From Glutamicibacter sp002979865 (GTDB taxonomy: Bacteria; Actinomycetota; Actinomycetes; Actinomycetales; Micrococcaceae), in the NCBI RefSeq assembly GCF_050030965.1, contig NZ_CP188297.1:3720001-3784000 (forward strand): 64,000 bases of DNA. Reading direction: 5' to 3'. The translations under genes were made by a program, and so were the position numbers. Shown here piece after piece: positions 34,688-45,424 of the stretch. Each line of letters starts with the position of its first letter. The stretch's first letter is position 1. Under the pieces are notes generated by a model. The model did not search any database, was not told where the DNA came from, and worked only from the letters and a program-made list of their open reading frames with translations.

Positions 34688-34716
34688 TTGGCCAGCGGCG
34701 GCCTGTGCCCTAGCGT
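34688..34716 (+). promoter_or_regulatory. stress-island promoter 2 (TTGGCC-17-TAGCGT)
   Basis: TTGGCC at 34688-34693 and TAGCGT at 34711-34716, 50 bases before the start at 34766. Confidence 0.55.
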
Positions 34717-34765
34717 TTCAGCCAGCAGAAGACTGCGACCCCAGGCGAGAACTAAGGACGGGCCC

Positions 34766-35296
34766 ATGCCGCACAACACCATCGACCAGACGACCTTGCA
34801 CCGGTACCTGAGCGAACACCTGCTGGGTTCCGAATCGGGACTGAACCACTTCAAGGCCGCCCACGGCACCTGGGCGGACACCGCCTATGCCCAGCGCTTC
34901 GAATCGCTGCACCAGCAGGTCCAAGCGGATCAGGATGACCTGAAACGGATCATGGACCGGCTGGGCTGCACCAAGCGGCCGATGGCCCGCCTGCTCGCTC
35001 CGGCGGCCAAGCTGGCCGGGCACGTCAACCCGTTCAATCCGCTGCGCATGCGCAAGCTGGCCGCCGCGCAGGTGCAGCTCGATGTGCTCACCGGGCTGCT
35101 CAATGCCAAGCTGCGCATGTGGCAGACGCTGCTGCTGATGCTGCCCCATGATCCGCGCCTGGACCAGGCGCTGCTGCAGGACCTGTCGCACCGCGCAGAG
35201 TCGCAGATCAGCCAGCTCAAAGCGCTCAGCGACGAGACCTGGCCCGAGCGCTTCGCCCCGCCAGTGGACGATGAGCAGGGGGAACACCGCCCATGA
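34766..35296 (+). CDS. unknown all-helical protein
   Basis: 176 residues, predicted almost entirely helical, with a conserved-looking N-terminus (HRYLSEHLLGSESGLNHFKA) and Leu-rich helices such as AQVQLDVLTGLLNAKLRMWQ. The plan resembles four-helix-bundle stress proteins, but no metal-ligand pattern is clear and I cannot name a family. AAGGA precedes the ATG. Its stop overlaps the next gene (ATGA). A fragment of a paralogue lies at 32023. The shared stress-type promoter suggests a stress role. Confidence 0.75.
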   Translation: MPHNTIDQTTLHRYLSEHLLGSESGLNHFKAAHGTWADTAYAQRFESLHQQVQADQDDLKRIMDRLGCTKRPMARLLAPAAKLAGHVNPFNPLRMRKLAAAQVQLDVLTGLLNAKLRMWQTLLLMLPHDPRLDQALLQDLSHRAESQISQLKALSDETWPERFAPPVDDEQGEHRP

Positions 35297-36720
35297 CCCC
35301 AAGTACAGCGAATATTGTCGGTGCCGGCCCCAATGGGCTGGTCGCCGCGGCGGTTTTGGCCGAGCAGGGATTCGATGTCCAGGTCTTCGAGCGCAATGCC
35401 CGTCCCGGCGGTGCCGCGGCCTCCGGCAGCACGCTGGGCGAAGGCACCATCGTGGACCTGGGAGCTGCCGCCCACCCCTTCGCCTATGGCAGCCGCGCCT
35501 TCGCGCATTTCGATCTGCCCGGCCATGGGCTGCAGTGGGATTTCCACGGCTATCCGCTGGCCCACCCGCTGGACGACGCCGAGTCGGTCTTCCTGCACCA
35601 GGACCTGGAAGCCACCATGGCGCAGTTCCCCGCCGACCGGAAGATCTGGGAGCTGCTGCATGGGCCGCTGGTGCGCCATCCGCAGGAGATCCTGGACAAT
35701 GCCACTAGCCCGCTGCTGGGCATCCCGCCGCATCCGGTGCTCATGGCACGCTTCGGGTTGCGCGCGCTGCCGCCAGCGAAACTGCTGGCTTCCGCCGCGT
35801 TCCGGACCCGGCAGGCCGCGGCGCTCTTTGCCGGATCCAGCGCGCATTCCATGCTGCCGCTCTCCCACCCGTTCACCTCGGGATTCGGCGCGCTCTTCGG
35901 GGCTTTGGGCCAGTCCTGGGGCTGGCCGGTGGCGCACGGCGGCACCGGCAGCATCATCGACGCGCTGCTGCGGGTGCTCGACGGGCTGGGGGTGCAGATC
36001 CATACCGGGCACCAGATCACCAGCCTCGCGCAGCTTCCCGATGCGGACCTCACCTTCCTGGATGCCACGCCCCGCCAGGCAGTGCAGCTCGCCGGTGATC
36101 AGCTCCCGGCAAGACTGCGCCGGCGGTTCGAGCGCTGGCGCTATGGCACCGCGGCCTACAAGGTGGATTACCTGCTCGATGGGCCGATTCCCTGGAAGGA
36201 TGCGCGCACCGCGCAGGCCGGCACCGTGCATGTCATCGGCGATGCCGCCGAGCTGGCCCGGGCCGAGCGCCAGGTCGCCGCCGGGTCAATGCCCGAACGC
36301 CCGTTCGTGATGGTGGTCCAGCCTTCGAGCGCCGATGCCTCGCGCGCACCGGCCGGCCGCCAGGTCATCTGGTCCTACGCCCACGTGCCCCAAGGCTACA
36401 GCGGGGATGCCGGGGCGCTCATCGATGCGCAGATCCAGCGGTTCGCGCCGGACTTCAAGGACCGGATCGTGCAGCGGGTGGTCACCGGCCCGGCGCAGCT
36501 GCAGGCCTGGAATCCGAATCTGGTCGGCGGGGATATCGGCGGCGGATCACTGGCCGGCACCCAGCAGTTCTTCCGCCCCGCGCCCTCGCTGAATCCCTAT
36601 TCGCTGGGCGTGCCGGGACTGTACCTGTGTTCCTCCTCCACCCCTCCGGGCGGCGGGGTGCATGGCATGGCCGGCTGGCATGCGGCGCACCGGGCGCTGC
36701 GTGATCTTGGGCGGGACTGA
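35293..36720 (+). CDS. phytoene desaturase-type FAD-dependent oxidoreductase (PYROXD2-like)
   Basis: 475 residues. N-terminal dinucleotide fold IVGAGPNGLVAAAVLAEQG with a second FAD contact VFERNARPGGAAASG; C-terminal FAD motif GLYLCSSSTPPGGGVHGMAG. This is the CrtI-like branch related to PYROXD2, whose substrates in bacteria are mostly unknown; no carotenoid genes are adjacent. Translationally coupled to the helical protein upstream. Confidence 0.85.
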   Translation: MTPSTANIVGAGPNGLVAAAVLAEQGFDVQVFERNARPGGAAASGSTLGEGTIVDLGAAAHPFAYGSRAFAHFDLPGHGLQWDFHGYPLAHPLDDAESVFLHQDLEATMAQFPADRKIWELLHGPLVRHPQEILDNATSPLLGIPPHPVLMARFGLRALPPAKLLASAAFRTRQAAALFAGSSAHSMLPLSHPFTSGFGALFGALGQSWGWPVAHGGTGSIIDALLRVLDGLGVQIHTGHQITSLAQLPDADLTFLDATPRQAVQLAGDQLPARLRRRFERWRYGTAAYKVDYLLDGPIPWKDARTAQAGTVHVIGDAAELARAERQVAAGSMPERPFVMVVQPSSADASRAPAGRQVIWSYAHVPQGYSGDAGALIDAQIQRFAPDFKDRIVQRVVTGPAQLQAWNPNLVGGDIGGGSLAGTQQFFRPAPSLNPYSLGVPGLYLCSSSTPPGGGVHGMAGWHAAHRALRDLGRD

Positions 36721-36962
36721 GCCGCGCAATTACGGTAGCTGAATAGGGATACTGACTAGTAGAGAATAAAGTCTGGGAATTTCCTCAGAATCACGGCCTC
36801 TTCGCAACAACTTGGTGGGCCAATGATAATTTCTTATCGGGTCCCCCACCGCTGGCCGCAGGGTCCACAGCGTATTTCAAGGGCCACGCTGCCCAGTCCG
36901 GAGGGACGGATAACTGCATTGTTGAAGTGAGAAGTATCGTCTAGAAGTGGAGGGTAGTTCAC

Positions 36963-37406
36963 ATGCCAGGAAGGCTAGTCCGGTCCCAGACCGCGTTGCG
37001 CATAGCAGAGCTGCTGGGATCACGCGAGGGAAGAAGGCATCTGAGCAGCTATGGCTGGACCCAAGGAATGCCAGTGGTCATGACACAGCCTTTGGAAGCG
37101 CTCGATGATGTGATGGGCCTGGTCTCGGTGCACAAGCGGCCGGTGCTGGTCGCGATGGTTGAACCGCAGACCGAGGAACTGAAGTTCTTGCACATTTCCG
37201 AGCCGTCTCCAGTCTTGGAAGTGGTTCAGGCCAGCGCGCCGCGCAGCAAGATCAAGGATCTGTTCGGCCAGGCCGAGCACAGCGGAATGGCTGCATTCCG
37301 TGTGAAGTACTGGCAATACACTGCGATCGCCCACGCGGTTCCACCTTTCGACGCCAGCATGCTGGGACACAGGTACGCCACGCAGGAGTCCGGCAGCAGC
37401 GTGTAG
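36963..37406 (+). CDS. unknown small protein
   Basis: 147 residues, no signal peptide or membrane segment. Contains RIAELLGSREGRRHLSSYGW and two beta-rich stretches (VSVHKRPVLVAMVEPQTEEL, ELKFLHISEPSPVLEV). GGAGGG lies 10 bases before the ATG and a strong terminator follows. The 240 bases upstream are AT-richer and probably hold its promoter. Family not recognised. Confidence 0.65.
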   Translation: MPGRLVRSQTALRIAELLGSREGRRHLSSYGWTQGMPVVMTQPLEALDDVMGLVSVHKRPVLVAMVEPQTEELKFLHISEPSPVLEVVQASAPRSKIKDLFGQAEHSGMAAFRVKYWQYTAIAHAVPPFDASMLGHRYATQESGSSV

Positions 37407-37429
37407 CAGCAAGCACCGCCGCAACGGGC

Positions 37430-37477
37430 ACAGCCCCCGGGGAAACCGCGCATCCGCGCAGATTCCCCGGGGGCTGT
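37430..37477. terminator. bidirectional terminator
   Basis: A 15-bp GC-rich stem (37430-37444 with 37463-37477) with a 18-base loop, between the convergent unknown gene and the GT2 gene. Confidence 0.8.
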
Positions 37478-37512
37478 TCCTATGCCAGGGACCGGGACCG
37501 CTTACTTGGGCG

Positions 37513-38247
37513 CTACCGGGCGTGGAGCATCTGGTGATCCAGCGCGGCAAGATAGTCTGCGAAGCCCTCGCACAACCGCCCGCGCAAGCGCCCCGAGGTG
37601 ATCGCCTGCAGCCGGGCCGTGGCCTGGACCCGGTAGCCGGCGCGGCGCAGCGCTTCGACCAAGGCCACATCCTCTCGGGCCGCCAAGGGCTCGAATCCTC
37701 CAACATCCAGATAGGCAGCAGCGCACACCCCGAAGTTCGCGCCGTGGATATGGCCATGCCCCTCGATCGGCTGGTAGGCCTGCTCCCATAAGGCGAAGAT
37801 GTGCTCATCGAGTTCGCCGCGGTCCGGTTCCACGGTTCCGGCCACCGCATCGGCCCCGCCGTCGTGCAGGCAGGCAAAGCCCTCCAGCCAATGCTCGGCG
37901 ACGCAGGTATCCGCGTCGGTGCTGGCCAGCCAGATGGCGCTCGGGTCCGCGTACGCGTCGAGGCTGGCCAGGGCGTGGCGCGCCCCAGCAGCCCGGCTGG
38001 CTCCGACATTGCCGAAGCTGGCCTGCAGCAAGCTGATCCGCTGATCTGCGCCGATCTGCCGCTGGGCAACCTGTACCGTGCGGTCGGTGCAGCTGTCGGC
38101 AACCACGATGGCCCGGACCTGCAGCTGCGGGCGGGCACACGCCAACCGGTCCATGGCCGCACGCGCCGAATCCAGGCAACGGCCCAGGCGTTCTTCCTCG
38201 TCATGGGCCGGGATGATGACCGCCATGGCCGCCAGCTGCCTACTCAT
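37513..38247 (-). CDS. GT2-family glycosyltransferase of the ACAD/PIG-L/GT2 trio
   Basis: 244 residues, GT-A fold: MAVIIPAHDEEERLGRCLDS, the core VVADSCTDRT, STDADTCVAEHW (DxD-type metal site) and GANFGVCAAAYLDVGGFEPL. The start at 38247 overlaps the last 8 bases of the PIG-L/methyltransferase gene, so all three genes form one message. It lacks a membrane segment. The family transfers a sugar from a nucleotide donor; acceptor unknown. Third in a cluster that has no described pathway. Confidence 0.82.
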   Translation of the reverse strand: MSRQLAAMAVIIPAHDEEERLGRCLDSARAAMDRLACARPQLQVRAIVVADSCTDRTVQVAQRQIGADQRISLLQASFGNVGASRAAGARHALASLDAYADPSAIWLASTDADTCVAEHWLEGFACLHDGGADAVAGTVEPDRGELDEHIFALWEQAYQPIEGHGHIHGANFGVCAAAYLDVGGFEPLAAREDVALVEALRRAGYRVQATARLQAITSGRLRGRLCEGFADYLAALDHQMLHAR

Positions 38248-39610
38248 GGGCACCAGCGGGCTTGCGCAGTATTTCAAGCAGGAAATCGGCCTCGCGATGC
38301 TCCACGATGCGCTCCCACCCCAGGTCTCCCGCCATCCGGTGCACATCCTCCCCGTCCAGCGGCCAGCCTTCAATGGGATGCAGCCAATGGCAGAGCACCA
38401 GCTCTCCGCCGGCTTCCAGTGCGGCGGCACTGGCGGCGAGCACCTGCTCCAGTTCGTCAGCGGCCAGGAAGTAGCCGATCTCGCTGAGCACTACCAGCTG
38501 CACGCTTCCCGGCTCCAACTGCGGAAATTGCCGGGGCACGGTGGCCTGCAGCAAGCTGACATGCTCCATTCCGGCCACGGCACGCCGGGCCTGGGCTAAC
38601 GCGGTAGCGCTGGCATCCACCGCCAGCAGGCTGGTGCTGCGGCGGGCCAGTTCGGCGCTCTGCACCCCGATGGAGCATCCCAGCTCCAGAACCGCCGCAT
38701 ACTGCTCCCGGGGCAGGGAGGCGAGCAGGATCTGCTGCTTGCGCTGCTCATAGCGGCTGCTGCGGTACTCCCACGGATCTTCGCGCTGCCCGTAGAGCTC
38801 CTCGAACACCACCGGAGCCGACGCGGCGTCCTTGTGGCCAGGCCAGGTGGCGCGGAAGATCTCGGCGCCGCGGGAAAAATGCTGAAGGAAGCCTTCGCTA
38901 AGGAGGACCTCGTCTCCTGGCAGGGCGGACAGCGGCCGGGTTTGGGAACGGTGGGCCTCCAGGGCGCGGGCCTTGGCATCCGCGCTGGATGCATCCAGGG
39001 CCAGCCGGCGCCAATGCCTGAAGCTGGGCTGCCGGTCCGGTTGCGCCCAGTGCCAGAACCAGATGGGGAATTCCAGATGGCAGGCATTGTGCGCCAGGGC
39101 CCAGTCCGCGGCGAGCAGGCCCAGGATTTCGTGGTCCGGGTGCCCGTCGCCGCGGTAGGTGCTGGCGATCAGGCAGCGCTCGCCGGCGTGCTGCTCAAGG
39201 GCTGCGCGGATCGGCTCCTGCTGCGCTTCGAGTTTCCCGTCGCCCAGGCCCAAGCAGTGCAGATGCAGCGTTCCGCTGCGCGGTCCTTGTGCGCGCAGCG
39301 TGTCCATGGCCTCGGCCAGCTCGGCCTGGCGCAGCGCGGCCAACTGGGCTGGGGAGTGTGTGGTGGAATCCGGATGCGAGGCTTCCCCGAAGCTGCAGAC
39401 GATCACGTGGACATCGATCCCCCGGCCAAGGGCCATGCGGATCAGCCCTCCGGCTCCCAGCGTCTCGTCATCCGGGTGGGCGGCCAGGACAACCACCGAT
39501 GCGATTGCGTGGAAGAGCTTCTCCGGATCCAGTGCGGCGATCCGCTCAAGCCCAGCCTGCTGCCAGCAGCTTGCAGATGTTCCCTGGTCCTGATGCGTGA
39601 AGTTCACCAT
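38240..39610 (-). CDS. PIG-L deacetylase fused to a SAM-dependent methyltransferase
   Basis: 456 residues. N-terminal PIG-L/LmbE deacetylase (about 35-250): VVLAAHPDDETLGAGG with the zinc ligands AHPDDE at 44-49, and GDGHPDHEILG as the second ligand site. C-terminal class I methyltransferase (about 280-450): AVLELGCSIGVQSAELARR, LLAVDASATALAQARR and VVLSEIGYFLA, resembling NodS-type N-methyltransferases. One protein could remove an N-acetyl group from an amino sugar and methylate the freed amine. Overlaps both neighbours (7 and 8 bases). Confidence 0.9.
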   Translation of the reverse strand: MVNFTHQDQGTSASCWQQAGLERIAALDPEKLFHAIASVVVLAAHPDDETLGAGGLIRMALGRGIDVHVIVCSFGEASHPDSTTHSPAQLAALRQAELAEAMDTLRAQGPRSGTLHLHCLGLGDGKLEAQQEPIRAALEQHAGERCLIASTYRGDGHPDHEILGLLAADWALAHNACHLEFPIWFWHWAQPDRQPSFRHWRRLALDASSADAKARALEAHRSQTRPLSALPGDEVLLSEGFLQHFSRGAEIFRATWPGHKDAASAPVVFEELYGQREDPWEYRSSRYEQRKQQILLASLPREQYAAVLELGCSIGVQSAELARRSTSLLAVDASATALAQARRAVAGMEHVSLLQATVPRQFPQLEPGSVQLVVLSEIGYFLAADELEQVLAASAAALEAGGELVLCHWLHPIEGWPLDGEDVHRMAGDLGWERIVEHREADFLLEILRKPAGAHE

Positions 39611-40665
39611 GCGCTGCCACTTTCCGTTCCGGCGCGGTCCACGATCAACTGGCCCAGCGCCGCGTCGTCGCGGGCCGCGTGGTGCTGGCGCAGATAGATG
39701 CCCAGATCTGCTGCGCGCCGCGCATGCTCCTCATCGGCGGTCAGCGGGCCCGGGCCGGTGGACTGGCCGCTGAGCTGCAACACCCGCTCGCAGGCCCCGG
39801 CCACCTGGCCGCGGATCCGATGGGCCGAAATGGCATCCAGCGTTCCGGCATCGGCCAGCCCAGCGGCCTGTTCCAGCAGTGCGGCGCAGCCGGCCAGCAA
39901 GCGGTCTGCTTCGCCGAGCCAGGCCAGGGCCAGCTGATCCGGGGTGCGCGCTTGGGCGCTGCGCAGCAGATGGCGGTAGATTCCCACCGCTGCCCCGAAC
40001 CAGCAGGCGGCCACGCCGACGCCTCCGACAGCGAACCCGGGACGGGACAGGTACCAGCCGGCGTCCTGCACCGGTTGGGCCGGCACGCTGGTGAAGTTCA
40101 CGCTGCCGCTGGGCAGCTGCGCCATGCCGCGGCTGACCCAGGCATCCGGTACCGGTTCAACGCCCGGATGCCGCAAGGAAACCATGAACAGCCGGCCACC
40201 ATCGGGCGTAGGGGCGGTGACCAGTGCATGGGTCAGCTGCGCGGCCAACGAGCACCAGGGCTTGGTGCCATTCAGCTCCCATCCCCCGCCGGACTGGCGA
40301 ACCGCTTCCAGGGTGGCGTTGGGCGGCTGCGCGGCGAAAACGCCCCATGCAGTGCCGGCCGGCCAGGACATACCCGCCTGGCTCAGGATTCCCGCGGCAT
40401 CCAAATGCGGTTCCAGCGTCCTGGCTGCGACCAGGTCGGTGGCGGCCACGGAAGCCAGCAGCTCCCACAGGCGCTGGGTCTGTCCGGCCGCTGGCACCGG
40501 AGGTTCCTCCCCCGAACTTTCCAGCGTACGCAGCATCGCTTCCGGGTTGCCCTCGCAGCGTACGGCGGCCGCACGCACCGCGACTTCGGCGCCCCACCAT
40601 AACTCGCTGTTGCGGGGGCGGGATCCTGGTTCGGCTGCACTAAACGACACCGGCCGCTGGTCCAT
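39604..40665 (-). CDS. acyl-CoA dehydrogenase-like protein of the trio
   Basis: 353 residues. It has the middle beta-domain and C-terminal helices of acyl-CoA dehydrogenases (GGWELNGTKPWCSLAAQLTH, FAVGGVGVAACWFGAAVG, VLQLSGQSTGPGPLTADEEH) but is shorter than typical (about 380). AAGGAG precedes the ATG at 40665. It may act on an acyl-carrier-bound or amino-acid-derived substrate that feeds the deacetylase/methyltransferase and the glycosyltransferase behind it; the exact reaction is unknown. Confidence 0.78.
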   Translation of the reverse strand: MDQRPVSFSAAEPGSRPRNSELWWGAEVAVRAAAVRCEGNPEAMLRTLESSGEEPPVPAAGQTQRLWELLASVAATDLVAARTLEPHLDAAGILSQAGMSWPAGTAWGVFAAQPPNATLEAVRQSGGGWELNGTKPWCSLAAQLTHALVTAPTPDGGRLFMVSLRHPGVEPVPDAWVSRGMAQLPSGSVNFTSVPAQPVQDAGWYLSRPGFAVGGVGVAACWFGAAVGIYRHLLRSAQARTPDQLALAWLGEADRLLAGCAALLEQAAGLADAGTLDAISAHRIRGQVAGACERVLQLSGQSTGPGPLTADEEHARRAADLGIYLRQHHAARDDAALGQLIVDRAGTESGSAW

Positions 40666-40925
40666 CGACTCTCCTTCTCTGCGCGGAACTTTTGGCCAGT
40701 CTAGGTCACGGCCCATTCGTGCCCGGCCCAGCTGAATGACTCCTGATAACCGCAAAGGACCACGCAACGCAGCGAGGCAGCTTATGGGATTGGCCGCCGC
40801 GACGGCGGCACTGTGATGATCTGCAAAGTTGGCCGCAAGCAAACTTTCAGCTTCGGGACCCCGATTTGCAATCTGCCCTATAGTTCAAATTGTCAGTAAC
40901 CAGATCCACACAGGAGGTAAGAATC

Positions 40926-41117
40926 ATGGGAATTGGAGACAAGATCCAGAACAAGGCCCAGGAAGCATCTGGCAAGGCCAAGGAGGCCTACGGCGATGCC
41001 ACTGATAATGAGCGCCTGCAAGCCGAAGGCGTGAAGGACCAGGCCGCCGCCAAGGCAAAGCAAGCAGGAGAACACGTCAAGGACGCCGCCAAGGATGTCA
41101 AGGACGACCTGTCCTAA
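40926..41117 (+). CDS. CsbD-family stress-response protein
   Basis: 63 residues: GIGDKIQNKAQEASGKAKEA, an Ala/Lys/Asp-rich amphipathic helix typical of CsbD. AGGAGG lies 8 bases before the ATG. Members are induced by general stress; the mechanism is unknown. A TATAGT -10-like box lies at 40879-40884. A 15-16 bp terminator follows. Confidence 0.9.
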   Translation: MGIGDKIQNKAQEASGKAKEAYGDATDNERLQAEGVKDQAAAKAKQAGEHVKDAAKDVKDDLS

Positions 41118-41128
41118 ACCGCACCACC

Positions 41129-41166
41129 AGCTATGCCCCATGGATACGAATCCATGGGGCATAGCT
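41129..41166 (+). terminator. terminator after csbD-like gene
   Basis: A perfect 16-bp stem (41129-41144 with 41151-41166), 6-base loop. Confidence 0.8.
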
Positions 41167-41192
41167 CTGTGCCAGGACACGGGCACAGCAAT

Positions 41193-41228
41193 ACGGCCGC
41201 TGCTCCGGGAATTCGGAGCAGCGGCCGT
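41193..41228 (-). terminator. terminator after the stress protein at 41246
   Basis: A 15-bp stem (41193-41207 with 41214-41228) immediately past the minus-strand gene's stop. Confidence 0.75.
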
Positions 41229-41245
41229 TGCCGGTTTTCGGCGCC

Positions 41246-41722
41246 CTAGAGTTCGACGCTATTCGAGTCCCCGGGCTCGGCGGGTTTTCCGGTGAGCTTC
41301 TGCTTCACCCAGCCGGCCACCAGGCTCGCCGCCCCGCCGGGGTTCTCCCAGTATTCAGCGGAGTCGGCATCGATGCGCAGCAGCACGGTCTGCGCAGATT
41401 CCGGGCCTTCGCTGGCGAAGGTTTCCACTGCGGCGTTCCACAGTTCCTTCTTCTTGGCGACATCGAGCACCACCTCGGCGTGGCCGCTGACCGACACCCA
41501 CGCCTTGGATCCGCTGAACGCGGCATTGACCAGCCCCTGGGCCCGGATTTCCTGGACAATCCCGGCGTCGGCGGTAGAGAAGAACCAGAGCTCTCCTTCG
41601 TCGGTGGCTTCGATCAGCGTCAGGGGCCGGCTGGCCAGCCGTCCAGCGCTGTGGGTTGTGACCATGGCGATCCGCAGGTCCTGGATGATGCTGATGACTT
41701 TGCTTGCCTCGTCGTTGGCCAT
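41246..41722 (-). CDS. pyridoxamine-5'-phosphate-oxidase-fold general stress protein (GSP26-like)
   Basis: 158 residues with the flavin-binding split-barrel: RIAMVTTHSAGRLASRPLTL, GELWFFSTADAGIVQEIRAQ, AFSGSKAWVSVSGHAEVV and a Trp-rich tail (EYWENPGGAASLVAGWVK). The family binds FMN/FAD and includes the B. subtilis general stress protein YdaG/GSP26. AAGGAG precedes the ATG at 41722. Its promoter belongs to the TAGCGT class. Confidence 0.88.
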   Translation of the reverse strand: MANDEASKVISIIQDLRIAMVTTHSAGRLASRPLTLIEATDEGELWFFSTADAGIVQEIRAQGLVNAAFSGSKAWVSVSGHAEVVLDVAKKKELWNAAVETFASEGPESAQTVLLRIDADSAEYWENPGGAASLVAGWVKQKLTGKPAEPGDSNSVEL

Positions 41723-41761
41723 GATGAGCTCCTTTGTCTTGGAATGATCTGGTCGTTTCAC

Positions 41762-41789
41762 ACGCTACCGAGGTGCTGGCCCGCGCCAA
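41762..41789 (-). promoter_or_regulatory. stress-island promoter 3 (TTGGCG-16-TAGCGT)
   Basis: On the minus strand TTGGCG (41789-41784) and TAGCGT (41767-41762), 40 bases before the GSP26-like start. Confidence 0.55.
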
Positions 41790-41824
41790 GGGGCGCCCAG
41801 GCGATTGCCAGCTTCGGCTCCTGC

Positions 41825-42955
41825 TCAGCGTTCCGGGTTCCGCCTGGATTCCGGATCCGCTTGCTCTTCGGCGTCCAGCTCGCTGGCGAAACGCAGCTGC
41901 CGCCCGTCGCTGATGTCCTGCTCTTCTTTTTCCTCCTGCTTCATGCTGGCCTTGGTATCCCGCGGCGGAAGCTGGACCGAGCGCTCGGCGGCAATCCCCG
42001 CCTGCAGCTGGCGCCCGCGCTCGGCTTCCGCGTCGAAGACCGCGCCGAACAGCAGCGCCAGGTTGGCGATCCACAGCCACAGCAGCAGCACGATGACCCC
42101 GCCGATGGCGCCGTAGGTCTTGTTGTAGTTGCCGAAGTTCGAAACGTAGAAGAAGAAGCCCACGGTCGCCACCGCCAGCACGAGCAGCGCGATGGCCGAG
42201 CCGAGGCTGATCCAGCGGAACTTCGGTTGCTTCACATTGGGAGCCCCGTAGTAGAGCACGGCCACCAGCACAATCGCGCACAGCACGATCACCGGCCATT
42301 TGGCGATATTCCATATCGCCACCGCGCCCTCGCCCAGCCCCATGGCGTTGCCCAGCGCCTGGGCCAGCGGACCGGAGACGATCAGCAGCATCCCCAGCAC
42401 GGACACGGCCACAAGAAGCACCAGTGTCAGCAGCAGCATCAGCGGGCGCAGCTTGTAGAACGGCCGGCCTTCGGCCACCTCGTAGATCTGGTTCATTGCC
42501 CGTCCGAACGCCCCGACATACCCCGAGGCGCTCCATAGCGCACCGAGCAGACCGGCAATCAGCGCCAGGCCTGCCGACGGGGCCGAGGCCAGCTGCTCGA
42601 TGGGCTGGCGCAGGGTTTCCACCACTTCCTTGCTGGCTAGTTCCTGGACCAGCGAGAGGATGTTGCGGGTCATGTTCTCCGCCTGGCCGGCAACTCCGAG
42701 CAGGGAGACTACCGCCAGCAGGGCCGGGAAGATGGAGAGCATCGCGAAATAGGTCAGCGAGGCCGCCATGTCCGTGCATTTCTTCCGGGAGAATTCCCTG
42801 ATGGAGCGCTTGGCCGCGTATTTCCATGACCTGGAGTGCAAATCCGGCGGGGAATCGGGTTTGGATTCGGCATCGGGTCCAGGAGCGTGCCGGGCCTTGG
42901 CAGCGGTTTCGGCCGCGTTCCCGTTCCCGGCATGGCTATCGGTTCCTGAAGGCAT
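41825..42955 (-). CDS. YihY/BrkB-family membrane protein
   Basis: 376 residues, six membrane segments. MAASLTYFAMLSIFPALLAV is the family's N-terminal signature, followed by LWSASGYVGAFGRAMNQIYE and LLLWLWIANLALLFGAVFDAE. Once annotated as RNase BN; the function in bacteria is unsettled. The start at 42955 is preceded by AGAGGT; N- and C-terminal tails are charged and hydrophilic. Follows catalase on the same strand with a 130-base gap. Confidence 0.9.
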   Translation of the reverse strand: MPSGTDSHAGNGNAAETAAKARHAPGPDAESKPDSPPDLHSRSWKYAAKRSIREFSRKKCTDMAASLTYFAMLSIFPALLAVVSLLGVAGQAENMTRNILSLVQELASKEVVETLRQPIEQLASAPSAGLALIAGLLGALWSASGYVGAFGRAMNQIYEVAEGRPFYKLRPLMLLLTLVLLVAVSVLGMLLIVSGPLAQALGNAMGLGEGAVAIWNIAKWPVIVLCAIVLVAVLYYGAPNVKQPKFRWISLGSAIALLVLAVATVGFFFYVSNFGNYNKTYGAIGGVIVLLLWLWIANLALLFGAVFDAEAERGRQLQAGIAAERSVQLPPRDTKASMKQEEKEEQDISDGRQLRFASELDAEEQADPESRRNPER

Positions 42956-43087
42956 CTTGCACCTCTTTTCATCAGCTATCTGTGCCAGTTGATGGCCGCC
43001 GGCCCTGCTGCTGGGCCAGGCCGGCGCGGCAGGCAAACCGAATCATGCACCTGCCGCGCCGCCCGCTAGGCCAGCTGGGCCGCGCTG

Positions 43088-45190
<2,103 letters not shown>

Positions 45191-45233
45191 GGCACTCTCC
45201 TAGCTGCTTGGGAATAATCGGCTGGTGAATGCC

Positions 45234-45263
45234 ACGCTAGGGGCCGGTGCACGGCTGATGCCA
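45234..45263 (-). promoter_or_regulatory. stress-island promoter 4 (TGGCAT-18-TAGCGT)
   Basis: On the minus strand TGGCAT (45263-45258) and TAGCGT (45239-45234), 44 bases before katE. The -35 is weaker than in the other three. Confidence 0.45.
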
Positions 45264-45319
45264 GCGCACTAGGCGATTCCCATGATTTACACATGTGCCC
45301 GCCACCGGGCGTGAACACG

Positions 45320-45360
45320 CCAGGACCGCCGGTGGCTGCATGGCCCACCGGCGGTCCTGG
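45320..45360 (-). terminator. terminator after the ammonium transporter gene
   Basis: A perfect 16-bp stem (45320-45335 with 45345-45360), 65 bases past the stop. Confidence 0.75.
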
Positions 45361-45424
45361 TAGGACGTTTCAGAAACGCCCTGCCCCTCGTGCTTGTGTT
45401 GCGTTATTTTCCAGATTCCGCTCC

